Source: Strigamia acuminata
Lineage: Eukaryota; Arthropoda; Chilopoda; Geophilomorpha; Linotaeniidae
DNA: 64,000 bases
Reading direction: 5' to 3'
Assembly (NCBI GenBank): GCA_949358305.1
Contig: OX442315.1
Span: forward strand, 2,604,001-2,668,000
Shown here: positions 10,420 through 20,787 of the stretch, piece after piece
Layout: each line of letters starts with the position of its first letter
Position numbering within the stretch: the stretch's first letter is position 1
Made by a program: the position numbers and the translations under genes
The notes under the pieces: model-generated
What the model was told of the DNA's origin: nothing
Seen by the model: only the letters and a program-made list of their open reading frames with translations
Database searches by the model: none

Positions 10420-10553
10420 CTGAAAGTAGAAATCTGTTATGAAATCAAGTTTGTTAAAAAACAACTTCGAACAATTTTGAACCATTTAATATAAAAATAA
10501 GTCATTAACTTACATAGCTAATGGGTTTGGCTCTGCGCAACATTAACTTAACG

Positions 10554-11236
10554 TTGCGGTACACCTCGCGGTACACGGAAAAATGCGAGAAAACACGAGA
10601 TTCTCGTGTTTTCTCCGGTTTTCCACTTTTAAGTTAAAACTTGTACCGAAATTAAAGAGTTTTCCTTTAAATAAATTAAATTTTAACTGCAAATTTAGAA
10701 TAAGAAGTAATGAAGTGATTAGCAGACAAAATAAAGTATGGCGACGCCGAGGCCAGGCCGTCACACACAGCATATGCGATTAATAATTGCCGTCAAGTTA
10801 AGCAACGTGCCCCTGACGATACACAATCGAATCGACGACAAGAGACAGGAATTCAACATTTAAAGTAATAAAAACCAATGAAATGTGTATAAACAAACTT
10901 TTAATTGGTTTTATTACTTTAAAAGTTGAATTTCCAATTCTTGTCGTCGATTGTGTATTGTCGGGGGCACGGGTGGCTTTTCTGCTTAACTACGACGTCA
11001 ATTGTTAATGGCTTATGCCGTGTGTAACGGCCTGGCCTCGGCGTCGCCGCATTTTATTTTGCTCACTAATCACTTCAGTACTTCTTATTCTAAATTTGCA
11101 GTTAAAATTTAATTTATTTAAAAGAAATAACCCTTTAATTTCGGTACAAGTTTTAACTTAAAAGTGGAAAACCAGAGAAAACACGAGAATCTCGTGTTTT
11201 CTCGCATTTTCCCGTGTACCGCGAGATGTACCGCAA
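10554..11236. repeat. Foldback element with about 330-bp inverted arms
   Basis: TTGCGGTACA...CGCGGTACACGG at the left is mirrored by CCGTGTACCGCG...TGTACCGCAA at the right, and the arms stay alignable to a centre near 10890. The right arm shows small differences. No coding capacity; a non-autonomous DNA element is inferred. The target duplication is not clear. Confidence 0.75.
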
Positions 11237-11372
11237 AATCCCGGTACCGGTACTGTACTGGGACCACGGTACTGTTTGCGGAAGCGGCCTGTACCGCGGT
11301 CCCGCACCAGGGACCGCTGTACTTTCTTGGAATTGCGCAAGTACCGTACTTGGACCGCGGTACGCGTTGGGT
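11214..11372. repeat. GTAC-rich degenerate repeat stretch
   Basis: GTACC/GGTAC and the palindromes CCGCGG and GGTACC recur in about 160 nt adjoining the foldback element. No coding frame is supported. Confidence 0.6.
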
Positions 11373-11445
11373 GCACCGTGCCCAACACTGACTTTAAGTA
11401 ATGTTGGGCAGACGTTACGTTACGCCGTGCAGACGATGAAAAGCA

Positions 11446-11575
11446 ATCAAAAACAATAAAAATCGATGATAAACCACCAAAAAATAAATAAAAACCCGAT
11501 AAAAAACAACCAAAAACAATAAAAATCGACAAAAAAACTACCAAAAAATATTTAAAATCGATCAGAAACAACCAA
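11446..11575. repeat. A-rich minisatellite, about 62-bp unit, two copies
   Basis: Two successive copies of AAAAACAATAAAAATCGA followed by a variable part ending in ACAACC. The AT-rich open frames over it are compositional. Confidence 0.6.
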
Positions 11576-12021
11576 AGAATAATGAAAATAAAAATGAAAT
11601 TTTATCGGCGCCCGTTCAATCCGCGGCCATTGCAAAACCCCCAAAAAAGTGATCGTCCTTTCACTTTCCTGCATGGCGCAAATTTTGGTGCGCGCGAAAT
11701 TTGCGCCAGGAAAATGAAGCAATGTGAATTTTAAACATATTTCCTTAAATAACAAATAAGAAGCCGAAACTGATATACATTGTTACATACCTGACAAAGG
11801 ATTAAGTACGACGTATTGTTTTTTTTGGGGGTTTTTCCGTTGTTGTGTAAAATATGGCTGATCCAGTAAGTTTAGTACGACGTAACAGCGGAGTGATTTT
11901 ATGGCCAATACATAAGTCACCACAATGTTTTCCTAATTCCTATTGGCTAAGCCGGACTGTGCACTACCGTAAGGAAAAGTAGTTCCTTTTTCGTCTGGCA
12001 ATGGATTCTTACAAACTATAA
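11576..12021. other. Upstream region of the transposase gene
   Basis: About 450 nt without an ORF. The motif AGTACGACGTA occurs twice (about 11806 and 11875). This is the promoter side of the plus-strand gene at 12022 and, in the other direction, of the gene at 10419. Confidence 0.35.
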
Positions 12022-13314
12022 ATGGCCTCCAAACGAAACTACCGAAAATTTGAAGAAGGAAAACAAAGAAATAAAGTGACCAAGTCTCGATGCAAAAAGA
12101 AGAAGTTTAGCACGGATGCGGAAACAAACTTTCAGGTGGGCATACATTAAAATTAGGGTTAATAAAGTTCATGTTTGATATACCGGGTAGCCCACATAAA
12201 ACCGGCCCGACAATACAATACAAGGACGGTTTTAAAGGTGTCTCAAAAAATGTATACACGCACAAAATTAAATATACTTAAATCATTAGCTGTGGGCAGG
12301 ATTGTTTAATTAACGTTTCTAGTGCAGTTATTTCCGCTCTTTCGTTTGGTGTTTAGTTTTTGACGATCCGAGCTTTCGTTCTCGAGATATTTGCATTTTT
12401 TATCAATTTTTGTCCGAATTTTTCAAGTTTGATAAAAAATGCAAATATCTCGAGAACGAAAGCTGGGATCGTCAAAAACTAAACACCAAACGAAAGAGCG
12501 GAAAAAACTGCACTAGAAACATTAATTAAACAACACTACCCACAGCTAATGATTAATGTACAGTATATTTAATTTTGTGTGTGTATACATTTTTTTGAGT
12601 CACCCTTCGTGACCCTCCTTGTATTGTCGGGCCGGTTTTACGTGGGCCACCTGGTATTTGGTGATTGTGCTAAAAATCTATGAATTTAGTCCAAAAATCT
12701 AGTTTTTGGAAGGCCATGATCGATTGAAAATGTCAATTTTTGGGTCTAAAATTAAGACTTTTGTCGAAAATGTCTATTTGTGAGTCTAAAATTAAGATTT
12801 TTGTCGAAAATGTTAATTTTTCGGCTATAAAACGACTGATTTTCGTACAAAATCGGATGAATTTGCGTTCGTTACGTTTAAATAAAGTCACCACGTGGAA
12901 TAGGTTCTGGCAAAATATCTCATACATAATTTTATGGCTGAGGATATTCTTAGTAAGAATAGCATATGGCTATTTTTACGTACGTACGTACGTAAGAATA
13001 GCCATGGCGCAATTTTATTGCCTAAAAATATTTATAAATTACAATATTCAGGTTGTTTAATTAAAATTATTACTTTTCAGACAGTTTCATTTTCAAACAG
13101 CTGTGCTTCTGGTGCATCTAGCACAGAAATAGAATATGAGGAATTTTTAAATTTCCCGGAAGAAGAAGGTTGTGAAAATGTTCCAGCATATGACGATTTT
13201 ATCAATGGAATATTTCAACATTCTTCCTTGAGGCCTGACTCCAGTGTCTACCAGCAAAATTCATCATTCAGCGATTCTGAAAGTGAAAAAGAACCAGAAT
13301 CAGAACCAGACAAG
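12022..13314 (+). CDS. CACTA-type transposase gene, exons 1 and 2
   Basis: Exon 1 (12022-12135) starts at ATG, encodes a 38-residue Lys/Arg-rich N terminus (MASKRNYRKF) and ends at TTTCAG/GTGGGC in phase 0. Exon 2 (13081-13314) follows TTACTTTTCAG, encodes an acidic Ser-rich segment (SDSESEKEPESEPDK) and ends AAG/GTAATA. Exon 3 starts at 13393 after TTGTCATTAG and stays in frame. The 945-nt first intron holds a MITE (12183-12654), a minisatellite and a CGTA microsatellite. Exon joins are inferred from splice consensus and frame continuity. Confidence 0.7.
12183..12654. mobile_element. 472-bp palindromic MITE, TA target duplication
   Basis: Termini CCGGGTAGCCCACATAAAAC and its near-complement GTTTTACGTGGGCCACCTGG are flanked by TA on both sides. 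The inside is also palindromic (AAAAATGCAAATATCTCGAG occurs in both orientations). No ORF. A Tc1/mariner-superfamily origin is inferred from the TA duplication. It lies in intron 1 of the transposase gene. Confidence 0.8.
12727..12848. repeat. Minisatellite, about 40-bp unit, three copies
   Basis: Three imperfect copies of AAAATGTCAATTTTTGGGTC followed by TAAAATTAAGAYTTTTGTCG. It is intronic. Confidence 0.7.
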
Positions 13315-13392
13315 GTAATAATTTAAACTTGATGTTAAGTTGAATTTATTTACTTCTTTATTTATTTTATTGTTTATTTTCTTTGTCATTAG

Positions 13393-14825
13393 GAATGGAG
13401 TCCACTTTATTCTGGAGCAGGCATATCACTTCAGCAAAGTCTGTTTTTAATCGCAACTTTCATGTTGAAATATGGATTGCAGCATACTGCATTGGAACAT
13501 CTTTTGAGTATTATTTCTGCACACTTACCAAATGGAGCTGTTTTACCAAACACTACTTATTATTTTAAAAAATTAATGTGTGTTAACTATTCCGAAACAT
13601 TTAAGTACCTTTACGAATGTTTGAATTGCAAAAAATTAGTTGAAAAAAGAAACAAAGTATATCAAGATTGTAACCTCCCTATACAAGATGACAGTCAATT
13701 TTTTGTCATGTTTAACATTAGTAAGCAAATCAATGACCTACTCTTGCATGATGATGTTGCAGCTGACATACTTAGTAATTTCACAAAGAAAAAACAACCA
13801 AGCAATAGCCTTTCAAACATTTGGGATGGTAAAGAGTATAAACGCATTGTTTTAGGACCCCATGATTTATCATGTAATTTTAATACTGATGGTGTACCAG
13901 TATTTAAAAGTTCATCATTTGGTCTTTGGCCTATTTTGTATTCCATTAATGAATTAAGCTATACCTTGAGACGAAAGTATGTTTGCACTGCTGGTTTATG
14001 GTTTGGAAAGGGCAAACCAGAATTTCCTAATTATTTTAATCCAATTATCAAACAAATGAAGTGTCTTATGAATGATGGCATTAAATGGTCATTCATGCAG
14101 AAATGTTTTTTATCCAAAGTTCACCTTTTAATGGTAAATTGTGACTCTGTAGCAAGATGTGTGGTCCAGGGTATAATGCAGCACAATGGTAAGTTTGGCT
14201 GCAATTACTGTCTTATAAAATCTGTTAGAGCTAAAAGTAAGGGAAATAAGCGTGTCTATTTGCCTTCACATCCTTTGCCAGAACCCCGAACTAAAGGTAA
14301 TTATGAAATTCATTTAATCGAAAAAGAAAGAAAAAAAATTAAACATGTATATGGTGTTCAAGCCAGATCCCCTTTATTAAGTATAGAAAGCTTTGATATT
14401 ATTAATGGTTTCCCAGTAGACTATATGCATAATGTCTGCCTTGGAGTGACAAGGCATTTAACATGTCAAATGTTAAAATCTGAAAATCATTCCAAGGATT
14501 ATTACCTCGGTTTAAAACTAAAGAAAATCAATCAAAGGCTTAAGAATGTGAAAGTACCGTACGAAATACCCAGAGTAGTTCGATCAATTGATGAAAGGTC
14601 TTATTGGAAAGCCAATGAATGGCGTACTTGGCTATTCATCCTACCGATTATACTTAAAGATATTTTAGGTGAGAGTTATTTAAATCATTTTGCAAAATTG
14701 TCTCAAGCTGTGCTGTTATTTTTATCGGAAGACATTTTTAGTGATGATTTAATTAAAGGGGAAACATTGTTGATTGAATTTGTGTGCGATATGTACACCC
14801 TGTATGGAGAAAACTTTTGTACATA
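13393..14825 (+). pseudogene. CACTA-type (Transposase_21-like) transposase, exon 3, 5' part
   Basis: A 477-codon open stretch. The features match the animal family of EnSpm/CACTA-like proteins related to TNP2/Transposase_21: a glycine-tryptophan box (FKSSSFGLWPILYSIN), a GIYCGKxKP-like box (AGLWFGKGKPEFPNYF), a zinc-like pair (GCNYC) and the hallmark FPVDYMHNVCLGVTRHL (near 14415), where the D and H are typically catalytic or structural. The frame is cut at 14825 by a palindromic transposon with a TA duplication. Ignoring the insert, the frame continues exactly at 16448, so the gene was intact until recently. It may belong to a DNA transposon rather than to the host; terminal inverted repeats were not found. 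Confidence 0.8.
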
Positions 14826-16445
14826 CAGTGAGGGCAAAAACTAAGTTAACAAACGCATCATGTTGATTCTTATGGCTGTATCTCCGGAAAAAAGAGAGGA
14901 AAATTTATGAAATTTTAACTGAAGATTCGTACATCATCCTACTTTATTCACCTAAAATTTTATCAACATCTATCCATCAGTTTCTGAGAAAAAAAGTCTT
15001 TTGTGAAGTGACGTAAAAAATTAGAGGCAAAAAGTAAGTTAACATATCAATTAAACACAAACAATTAGCCATTCCCATTATAAAATGTGCGGCAAATATT
15101 AAAATTTATCCATAAACACATGTGTAGTCACTCATACACTTCATTAAAACATCCAAATCACAAGCAATGCCATTGTGAAACACTGAGCAATTGCCTTGAC
15201 TTTATGCTTATACTCAGGCTCACCGTTAAAGACACACCACTAACACCAGTTCCTATTGGCCGAGCCTAGTTACTCCTCTCTAACAGTGTACACATCCATT
15301 CTATTTCTGGTATTTTGGCCTACTTTTATGTAGCCCTACACCAGTGAATAGGCTCGGAACTGGTGTGTCTCTTATGGTGGGTCAGAGTATAGAATCATTT
15401 TTCTGCTGAAATATCCATGTCAAAGGCAGTTTATCATGTGCAAATGGAAGCATAACAGTCCTCCAATACTTTTTTATAAGTATATTGATCCATGATACCC
15501 TTAATTTAATGAACTGGACCGATATCCATATGGAAAAACCATCCCAATAGTAAAATGGCTTGGAGATGGTTTCCTGTATGGATATCGGTCCAGTTCCAGG
15601 GCTGGACTGGGAATAAATTTATTACCGAGAAAATCTGGGTGTCCGGGCCACAATTAATGAAGTCGGGACAGGCTACAGCAGGCTGCGACAGGCCACAGCG
15701 GCCACGGGCCACCGGGAAACTCTCGGTAGCCCGCCGGGCCAGACCAGCACTGTCCAGTTCATTAAATTAAGGGTATCATGGACCAATATACTTATAAAAA
15801 AGTATTGGAGGACTGTTATGCTTCCATTTGCACATGATAAACTGCCTTTGACATGGATATTTCAGCAGAAAAATGATTCTATACTCTGACCCACCATAAG
15901 AGACACACCAGTTCCGAGCCTATTCACTGGTGTAGGGCTACATAAAAGTAGGCCAAAATACCAGAAATAGAATGGATGTGTACACTGTTAGAGAGGAGTA
16001 ACTAGGCTCGGCCAATAGGAACTGGTGTTAGTGGTGTGTCTTTAACGGTGAGCCTGAGTATAAGCATAAAGTCAAGGCAATTGCTCAGTGTTTCACAGTG
16101 GCATTGCTTGTGATTTGGATGTTTTAATGAAGTGTATGAGTGACTACACATGTGTTTAAGGATAAATTTTAATATTTGCCGCATATTTTATAATGGGAAT
16201 GGCTAATTGTTTGTGTTTAATGGGTATGTTAACTTACTTTTTGCCTCTAATTTTTTACGTCACTTCACAAAAGAATTTTTTTCTCAGAAACTGATGGATA
16301 AAAATTGATAAAATTTTAGGTGGATAAAGTAGGATGTTGTACGAGTCTTCAGTTAAAATTTCATAAATTTTCCTCTCTTTTTTCTGGAGATACAGCCATA
16401 AGAATCAACATGATGCGTTTGTTAACTTAGTTTTTGCCCTCACTG
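14826..16445. mobile_element. 1620-bp palindromic Tc1/mariner-type foldback element
   Basis: It starts CAGTGAGGGCAAAAACTAAG and ends with the reverse complement. It is flanked by TA on both sides (14824-14825, 16446-16447), as in Tc1/mariner elements. The arms are nearly perfect inverted copies of about 0.7 kb with a centre near 15550. The right side is longer because a hAT-type MITE inserted at 15597. Identical 60-codon frames in the two arms (15087-15269, 16002-16184) reflect the palindrome, not genes. Non-autonomous: no transposase. Confidence 0.93.
15597..15752. mobile_element. 156-bp hAT-type MITE nested in the foldback
   Basis: Termini CAGGGCTGGACTGGG and CCAGACCAGCACTG, GC-rich inside. 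It is flanked by the perfect 8-bp duplication TCCAGTTC (15589-15596, 15753-15760). The 8-bp duplication and CAG ends are typical of hAT. Confidence 0.85.
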
Positions 16446-16447
16446 TA

Positions 16448-17162
16448 TAATGTGCATATCTTGCTGCATTTAGCAGATTGTGTTCGAAATTTTGGTCCAT
16501 TGTGGAATTCATCTTGTTTTATGTTTGAGTCATTTAATGGAGTGCTTTTAAGTTCATTTTGTGGTACACGGTATATTCCAGAACAAATTTGTAAACATTT
16601 AGCAGAAAAATCTCATATCATCCGAAAGTCATTAACTGTGTTTGAAAACTCTGCTCATAAAGAACTGTTACATCAGATGCTTTACAGTAAAAAAAAATTG
16701 CTAAAATTTGTAAAATTTGGAAGAGTAACTTTAATTGGTCTCAGAAGGTTTAAATACAACAATGACCATTTCTTTATTCAATTAATTCAATCGTGGTGTG
16801 GAGAAATTCCTTTAAACATGATTTCATACAGACACTTTATGTTATCAAACCACAAATATACTGTGTCACCTAGAAGTAATGTTAGAATTAATTCAATTGT
16901 TGAAGCTGGTGGTAATTTTTATAATTTAAATTCAATATTGGAAATTAAAACGGCGTCATGTAACAGTTTGTGTGTTGGGATAGGTACAGAATTTATTGCT
17001 GAAAGACAGATTTCATTTACAAAATTATTTACTGTACAAAATCAAAAAAATACTGTAATTCTTTTAACTTCAATTAAACCATCTAAATACATCATTTTAA
17101 ATAATGATGATGACTTATTGTACATCTGTATTCGTATACCAAATTTGTTGGAATTAGATTGA
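16448..17162 (+). pseudogene. CACTA-type transposase, exon 3, 3' part
   Basis: In frame with the sequence before the insertion. It opens with YNVHILLHLADCVRNFG, the conserved YNxHxLxHLxxxVxxxG box of this family, followed by FMFESFNG. It ends TGA at 17160-17162; AATAAA follows at 17175. The C-terminal part (about residues 100-235) is family-variable. As a stand-alone ORF it would start inside the transposon at 16434, which is an artefact. Confidence 0.8.
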
Positions 17163-17174
17163 TAAGAATGGATA

Positions 17175-17180
17175 AATAAA
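17175..17180 (+). terminator. Polyadenylation signal AATAAA of the transposase gene
   Basis: AATAAA 12 nt after the stop codon, followed by a T-rich stretch. Confidence 0.6.
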
Positions 17181-17316
17181 GTTTAATTTAAAAAAGTTGT
17201 AAATATTTGTGTATTAAAGGAACTAAATGCGTCCATTCGGAAAATTTGATTTGAACTAAAAACAATAACTTCATCTTTTTGTTTAAAATTTCTGCGTAAC
17301 TGTGCAGAAATGGAGA

Positions 17317-17490
17317 ATTCTGGCCAATTTTTTCGGCTGGCAATTTTTCTGCAGAACTCTGCAGAGAAAAAAAGATTTTATGACAAATTTTTTCGGCTGG
17401 CAATCTTTCTGCAGAATTCTGCAGAAAAAAAAAGATTTTCTGCAGAAATTTTTCTGCTGACAAATTTTCTGCAGAATTCTGCAGATTATT
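17317..17490. repeat. CTGCAG-containing tandem repeat, about 60-bp unit
   Basis: Three imperfect units of TTTTTTCGGCTGGCAATNTT, each followed by CTGCAGAAYTCTGCAG, with A-rich joints. Each unit is a small self-complementary hairpin around the two CTGCAG sites. Confidence 0.75.
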
Positions 17491-17499
17491 TTTACCTGG

Positions 17500-18022
17500 G
17501 CACTTATCATCAAGTAAATTTATGCGGCGTCGTTGCAACGTGACAAATTTCACTATAAAATCTCTCCAGTCGGTTGTGACTGGCAAGACGAACTCTCTGA
17601 TCGTGGAAATTCTTCACAGCAAGAATGGGAAGTATCTCAAGCCAACAATTGTGCTGGCACAAGAACGAATTCCCTTAACAACCGTCGTGTTGTTACAAGA
17701 CAGAGTCCAAATGGTTTTCACCTAAAGTCACAAGCTGCTCAGTGGAATTGCTTGGTTTCTCAGAGGCAGTTTTTGGTGACATTACAAGGCAAAAGTTAGT
17801 TTCAGACTGAGGAGTGAAAATTCCTCACAGGAAGCATTTCCTGGTACAAAAAGCTCATGGGCTGGTTGCCCTAGCAACCACCCACATGTCTCCAAGTTGT
17901 GTCTGACTTCCTTAACCAGACACAAAAAACTTAAACACATAAAAATATAAAATAAACTTCAGACACATTTCTAATAGGGAAAACTAAGTTTAACCCTTTG
18001 GTGACCATCAGGGTCACCATAT
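17500..18022. other. Unassigned spacer
   Basis: No supported gene. An 88-codon Gln/Ser/Asn-rich frame at 17533-17799 has no recognisable motif. Around 17855-17890, GGTTGCCCTAGCAACCACCCA resembles a block in the LTR of element D, so an old LTR remnant is possible. Confidence 0.3.
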
Positions 18023-19385
18023 TGTGTTAACTACTAGTAACTTAAACTAATAAGTTAAAACTAACTCGCAGGTGAATGCCGTTGATAGGAGGGTTTATTA
18101 AATAAACACAAAGAAGATTAAATTCAAATGAACAATAATTTAATCGATGGATAAATTATACAATCAATAAATTACAATAATGGAAAAAGCGACTATGTCG
18201 CAAAAATAATGAAATGTGAAAAGATGGCATAACCGCGTAACAACGGTTACGCGCAACACGCGAACGGCGTGTGCAACAGCGGCTTGTTGTTAAGATGGCG
18301 CGACGTCTTCTCTTCTTCGTTACTCACACGTACGATGGCGTTGGCGGGAACTCCGGACAAGTCAACGGCGATGGTTCACAGCGAGCGTCTTCTCTTCTCC
18401 CCAGCGGTAGCAGCGGCGGCTGGTACACGCGAACGCAAACGAGTGCTTGCTTTGCACAATTGGCGCAAAGCAAACGATGTCTCAAAACACACAAACTAAC
18501 ACGGTCAATACTAGCGAATTTTTCGGCTTAGCAGTGACAAGGTGTGTTGTGTTTCAGTGTGTATTCAAGAGTGTGCCAAAATTTGGATTTCAAGCTTGGC
18601 ACACTTCGAAGTTACTCAGATCGCAATTAGCTCAGTTTAGTGCAATAAAGGTAGTGTGTTTGTATAACTTGGATTGTATCGGATGGAACTGGACATTGTT
18701 GGATGGAATTGAACACGAGGCAGTCGCTGTATGAATATTTGAATGAATGACTTTATTTGCATGAAAGTACAGGTGGTGCAGTACGCGATCTCGTAATGTC
18801 ACGAGAACGCGACGTGCATGACGTGCGTCACAAAATAACCAAGAATTAAGATGGAGTGTAAAACACTCCAAAAGGATTTTGTTGCACCAAACCTAATTAG
18901 CTGTTCACCCCAAACAATTTGGGGTGAAATGTGCTTAGGGAGTTTTCACCCCCCAGTCACATGACTGAGTCTGGCACACGCCAGACTATTGTGAAATAAA
19001 ATAAAACACAATTATGCTTTAAGTGGTGATATTTATTGACTTCCGGTACGAAAGGCACATTTTTAGAGAGCTGAAAGAGGAAGCAACTGAAATTATGGAC
19101 ACGTACGAAATAAACTGAGATCACCACACAGGATTGATTCTGGATTAAATTAGAAAGTAGCTAACCAAAATCCAACTATTTGCATAAATAAATAATGAAT
19201 AAGTTTCTTAATGGCGGTGCAGCATGTAAGTGGATCGCCTCATGGCCAGGGGAGGACCACGAGGCATTCACGATGTAAAAATCAACACAGAGAACACAGT
19301 TTGGGTTTAATAGACTTTATTGCCGCGTTTGTCTAAGGGTTGTGTGTTTACCGTGTTATTGCCTAGGTTGTTGGGTTGCCCTTCA
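18023..19385 (+). repeat. Repeat R, copy 1 (upstream of Ig1)
   Basis: It begins TGTGTTAACT and is shared with 23477-26030. It contains a conserved hairpin CGCGTAAC/GTTACGCG (about 18233), a block repeated in both orientations around the TTTGTTGCACC motif, and the tail GGATCGCCTCATGGCCAGGG. This copy has about 227 nt (18650-18876) absent from the second copy. No ORF is supported. It is probably a transposable element carried along with the Ig gene duplication. Confidence 0.65.
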
Positions 19386-19809
19386 GCAAAAAAATTTAAA
19401 TTTAATTAAAAAATTTAATGATTAAGTAAAACTATAATTATACTTTTTTACAATCGTTGTAAATTTATTTACAAAGCATATCCAAACAAATTTCCAACTT
19501 TTCATAATTTCACAATTTATTTTTAACTCATAAATATATGAAAATTCCATTTTTTTCCCAGTGTGGGTTTACACGAACCGAGATATTTGAACGATCGATT
19601 ACACGAATATCAAAATGTTCAAGGTCCAGTGTATTTCCCTGGTCAAAAATTGATATTGGACTCCGAACTCCAATTGACTTAAGCTCTTTTTTCATCACTC
19701 TAAAAATATTTCCCATTGGTTTAAATTATCAAACGAGATTACAGAGACGAGACACACATGAACCTTTATCAACATTTTAGTTAAAAAGGAAGTCTAAAAA
19801 GAAATTGTA
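19386..19809 (+). promoter_or_regulatory. Ig1 upstream region
   Basis: About 420 nt conserved in all three Ig copies (21650-22086; 26880-27675 plus 61615-61820), including AGGTCCAGTGTATTTCCCTG and TGGTTTAAATTATCAA. This conservation suggests a shared promoter, but no start site can be fixed. Confidence 0.4.
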
Positions 19810-20134
19810 ATGCTTCCGAAAATGAATATCCTGAACATTATGGCAGTGATTGCATTGGCTGCAGGTATGCCAACAAAATGGTGTCCAATTACCGTACTCA
19901 TTTTAAATCTTAATATCTGAATAATAATCTTTATTTATAAAGATGTTACTGCCAAAGAACACACTGTGCAAGCTGAAATTGGGGAATCAATATCATTCAC
20001 GTGCAGCACAGCAAAAACAAGTAAATGCGAATTGTATAAGTACACAGATGTAGGGAAATTAGTCGTTAAAAGAACGGAAAACGAATATTATCGCTTTAAA
20101 ATTAGAGATTCCGAGTCTTGCATTATAGAAATTA
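19810..20134 (+). pseudogene. Ig1: secreted Ig-domain gene, truncated copy
   Basis: Exon 1 (19810-19864) encodes a signal peptide (MLPKMNILNIMAVIALAAG) and ends GCAG/GTATGC. Exon 2 starts at 19943 after ATAAAG in matching phase and encodes the first Ig domain: ISFTC for the first cysteine, KCELY, and RDSESCIIEI. Around 20135 it breaks off before the D-S-G-x-F-x-C box and runs into repeat S, reaching a stop soon after. The second and third Ig domains and the tail are missing. It is a decayed member of the array. Confidence 0.75.
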
Positions 20135-20430
20135 ATGTCGTGCTTTGGAGCACGGCTCAACGGTCGCTTTAAGTCCCTGCAGACTCGAGGGCAATCTTGT
20201 CAGATATTGCCATCGCTATCGCCGTATTGCTCTTCATTTCGTCAGCAAGACCAGTCACTTGTTTGGCCCGGCTGTGCGTTTGTAATCACGCATCTGGAGA
20301 AACAGACAGTAAAAAGCTCTATAGTGTTATTCGCATATAAAAAGGGTAAATTGGACTTAATTATGCATTTATATAGGAATCTTTGGCTAAAGGAAAAGAC
20401 ATGAATATGATTGCAAAGGTTGTTTTAGGC

Positions 20431-20703
20431 CAGCGGTCGGCAACAGGCGGATCAGGGATCGTATCCAGACTGCGGAAGGTCGAATCTTAGACCGCGGTGA
20501 CGTTTTAGCGACGTTTTCCCACCGGTTTTCTTGGTTTTCCGGTGTTTTTTTTTGTTTTTCCTGTGGTTTTTAGGTTTTATTTTTATTTTTTGTGTGTGTT
20601 TATTGGGGGGGGGTTTATTTGGGTTTTAAGTGTTTTTTTTCTGGACCTCAATAAAAATTTTCAATAGTATCCGGACCCCACTAAAATTACTTGACGACCC
20701 CTG
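20431..20703. mobile_element. 273-bp hAT-type MITE
   Basis: Termini CAGCGGTCGGCAA and TTGACGACCCCTG, flanked by the 8-bp duplication TTTTAGGC (20423-20430, 20704-20711). The empty site is seen at 26525. The internal sequence is strongly T-rich on the plus strand. Confidence 0.9.
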
Positions 20704-20787
20704 TTTTAGGCCAATGCAATGTGATCTACAATGGCCAACCACTCTTGTCCTTAGAGCATATGGTAACCAAGGGACATTCATGAGTGA

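Noticed and set aside
11158-11571. 137-residue minus-strand ORF rich in Phe/Leu
   Set aside because: It covers the foldback end and an A-rich minisatellite; the hydrophobic residues come from T-rich complementary sequence.
12985-13000. (CGTA)n microsatellite as a CRISPR-like or regulatory array
   Set aside because: It is a short simple repeat in an intron; no CRISPR arrays occur in this eukaryotic window.
15087-16184. Two identical 60-residue ORFs in opposite orientation
   Set aside because: They are mirror copies created by the palindromic arms of the Tc1-type element.
17533-17799. 88-residue Gln/Asn-rich ORF
   Set aside because: No motif, no splice or poly(A) context, and the segment looks like repeat remnant.
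18269-18734. Overlapping ORFs in repeat R
   Set aside because: Frames are not preserved in the second R copy (23756-24000).
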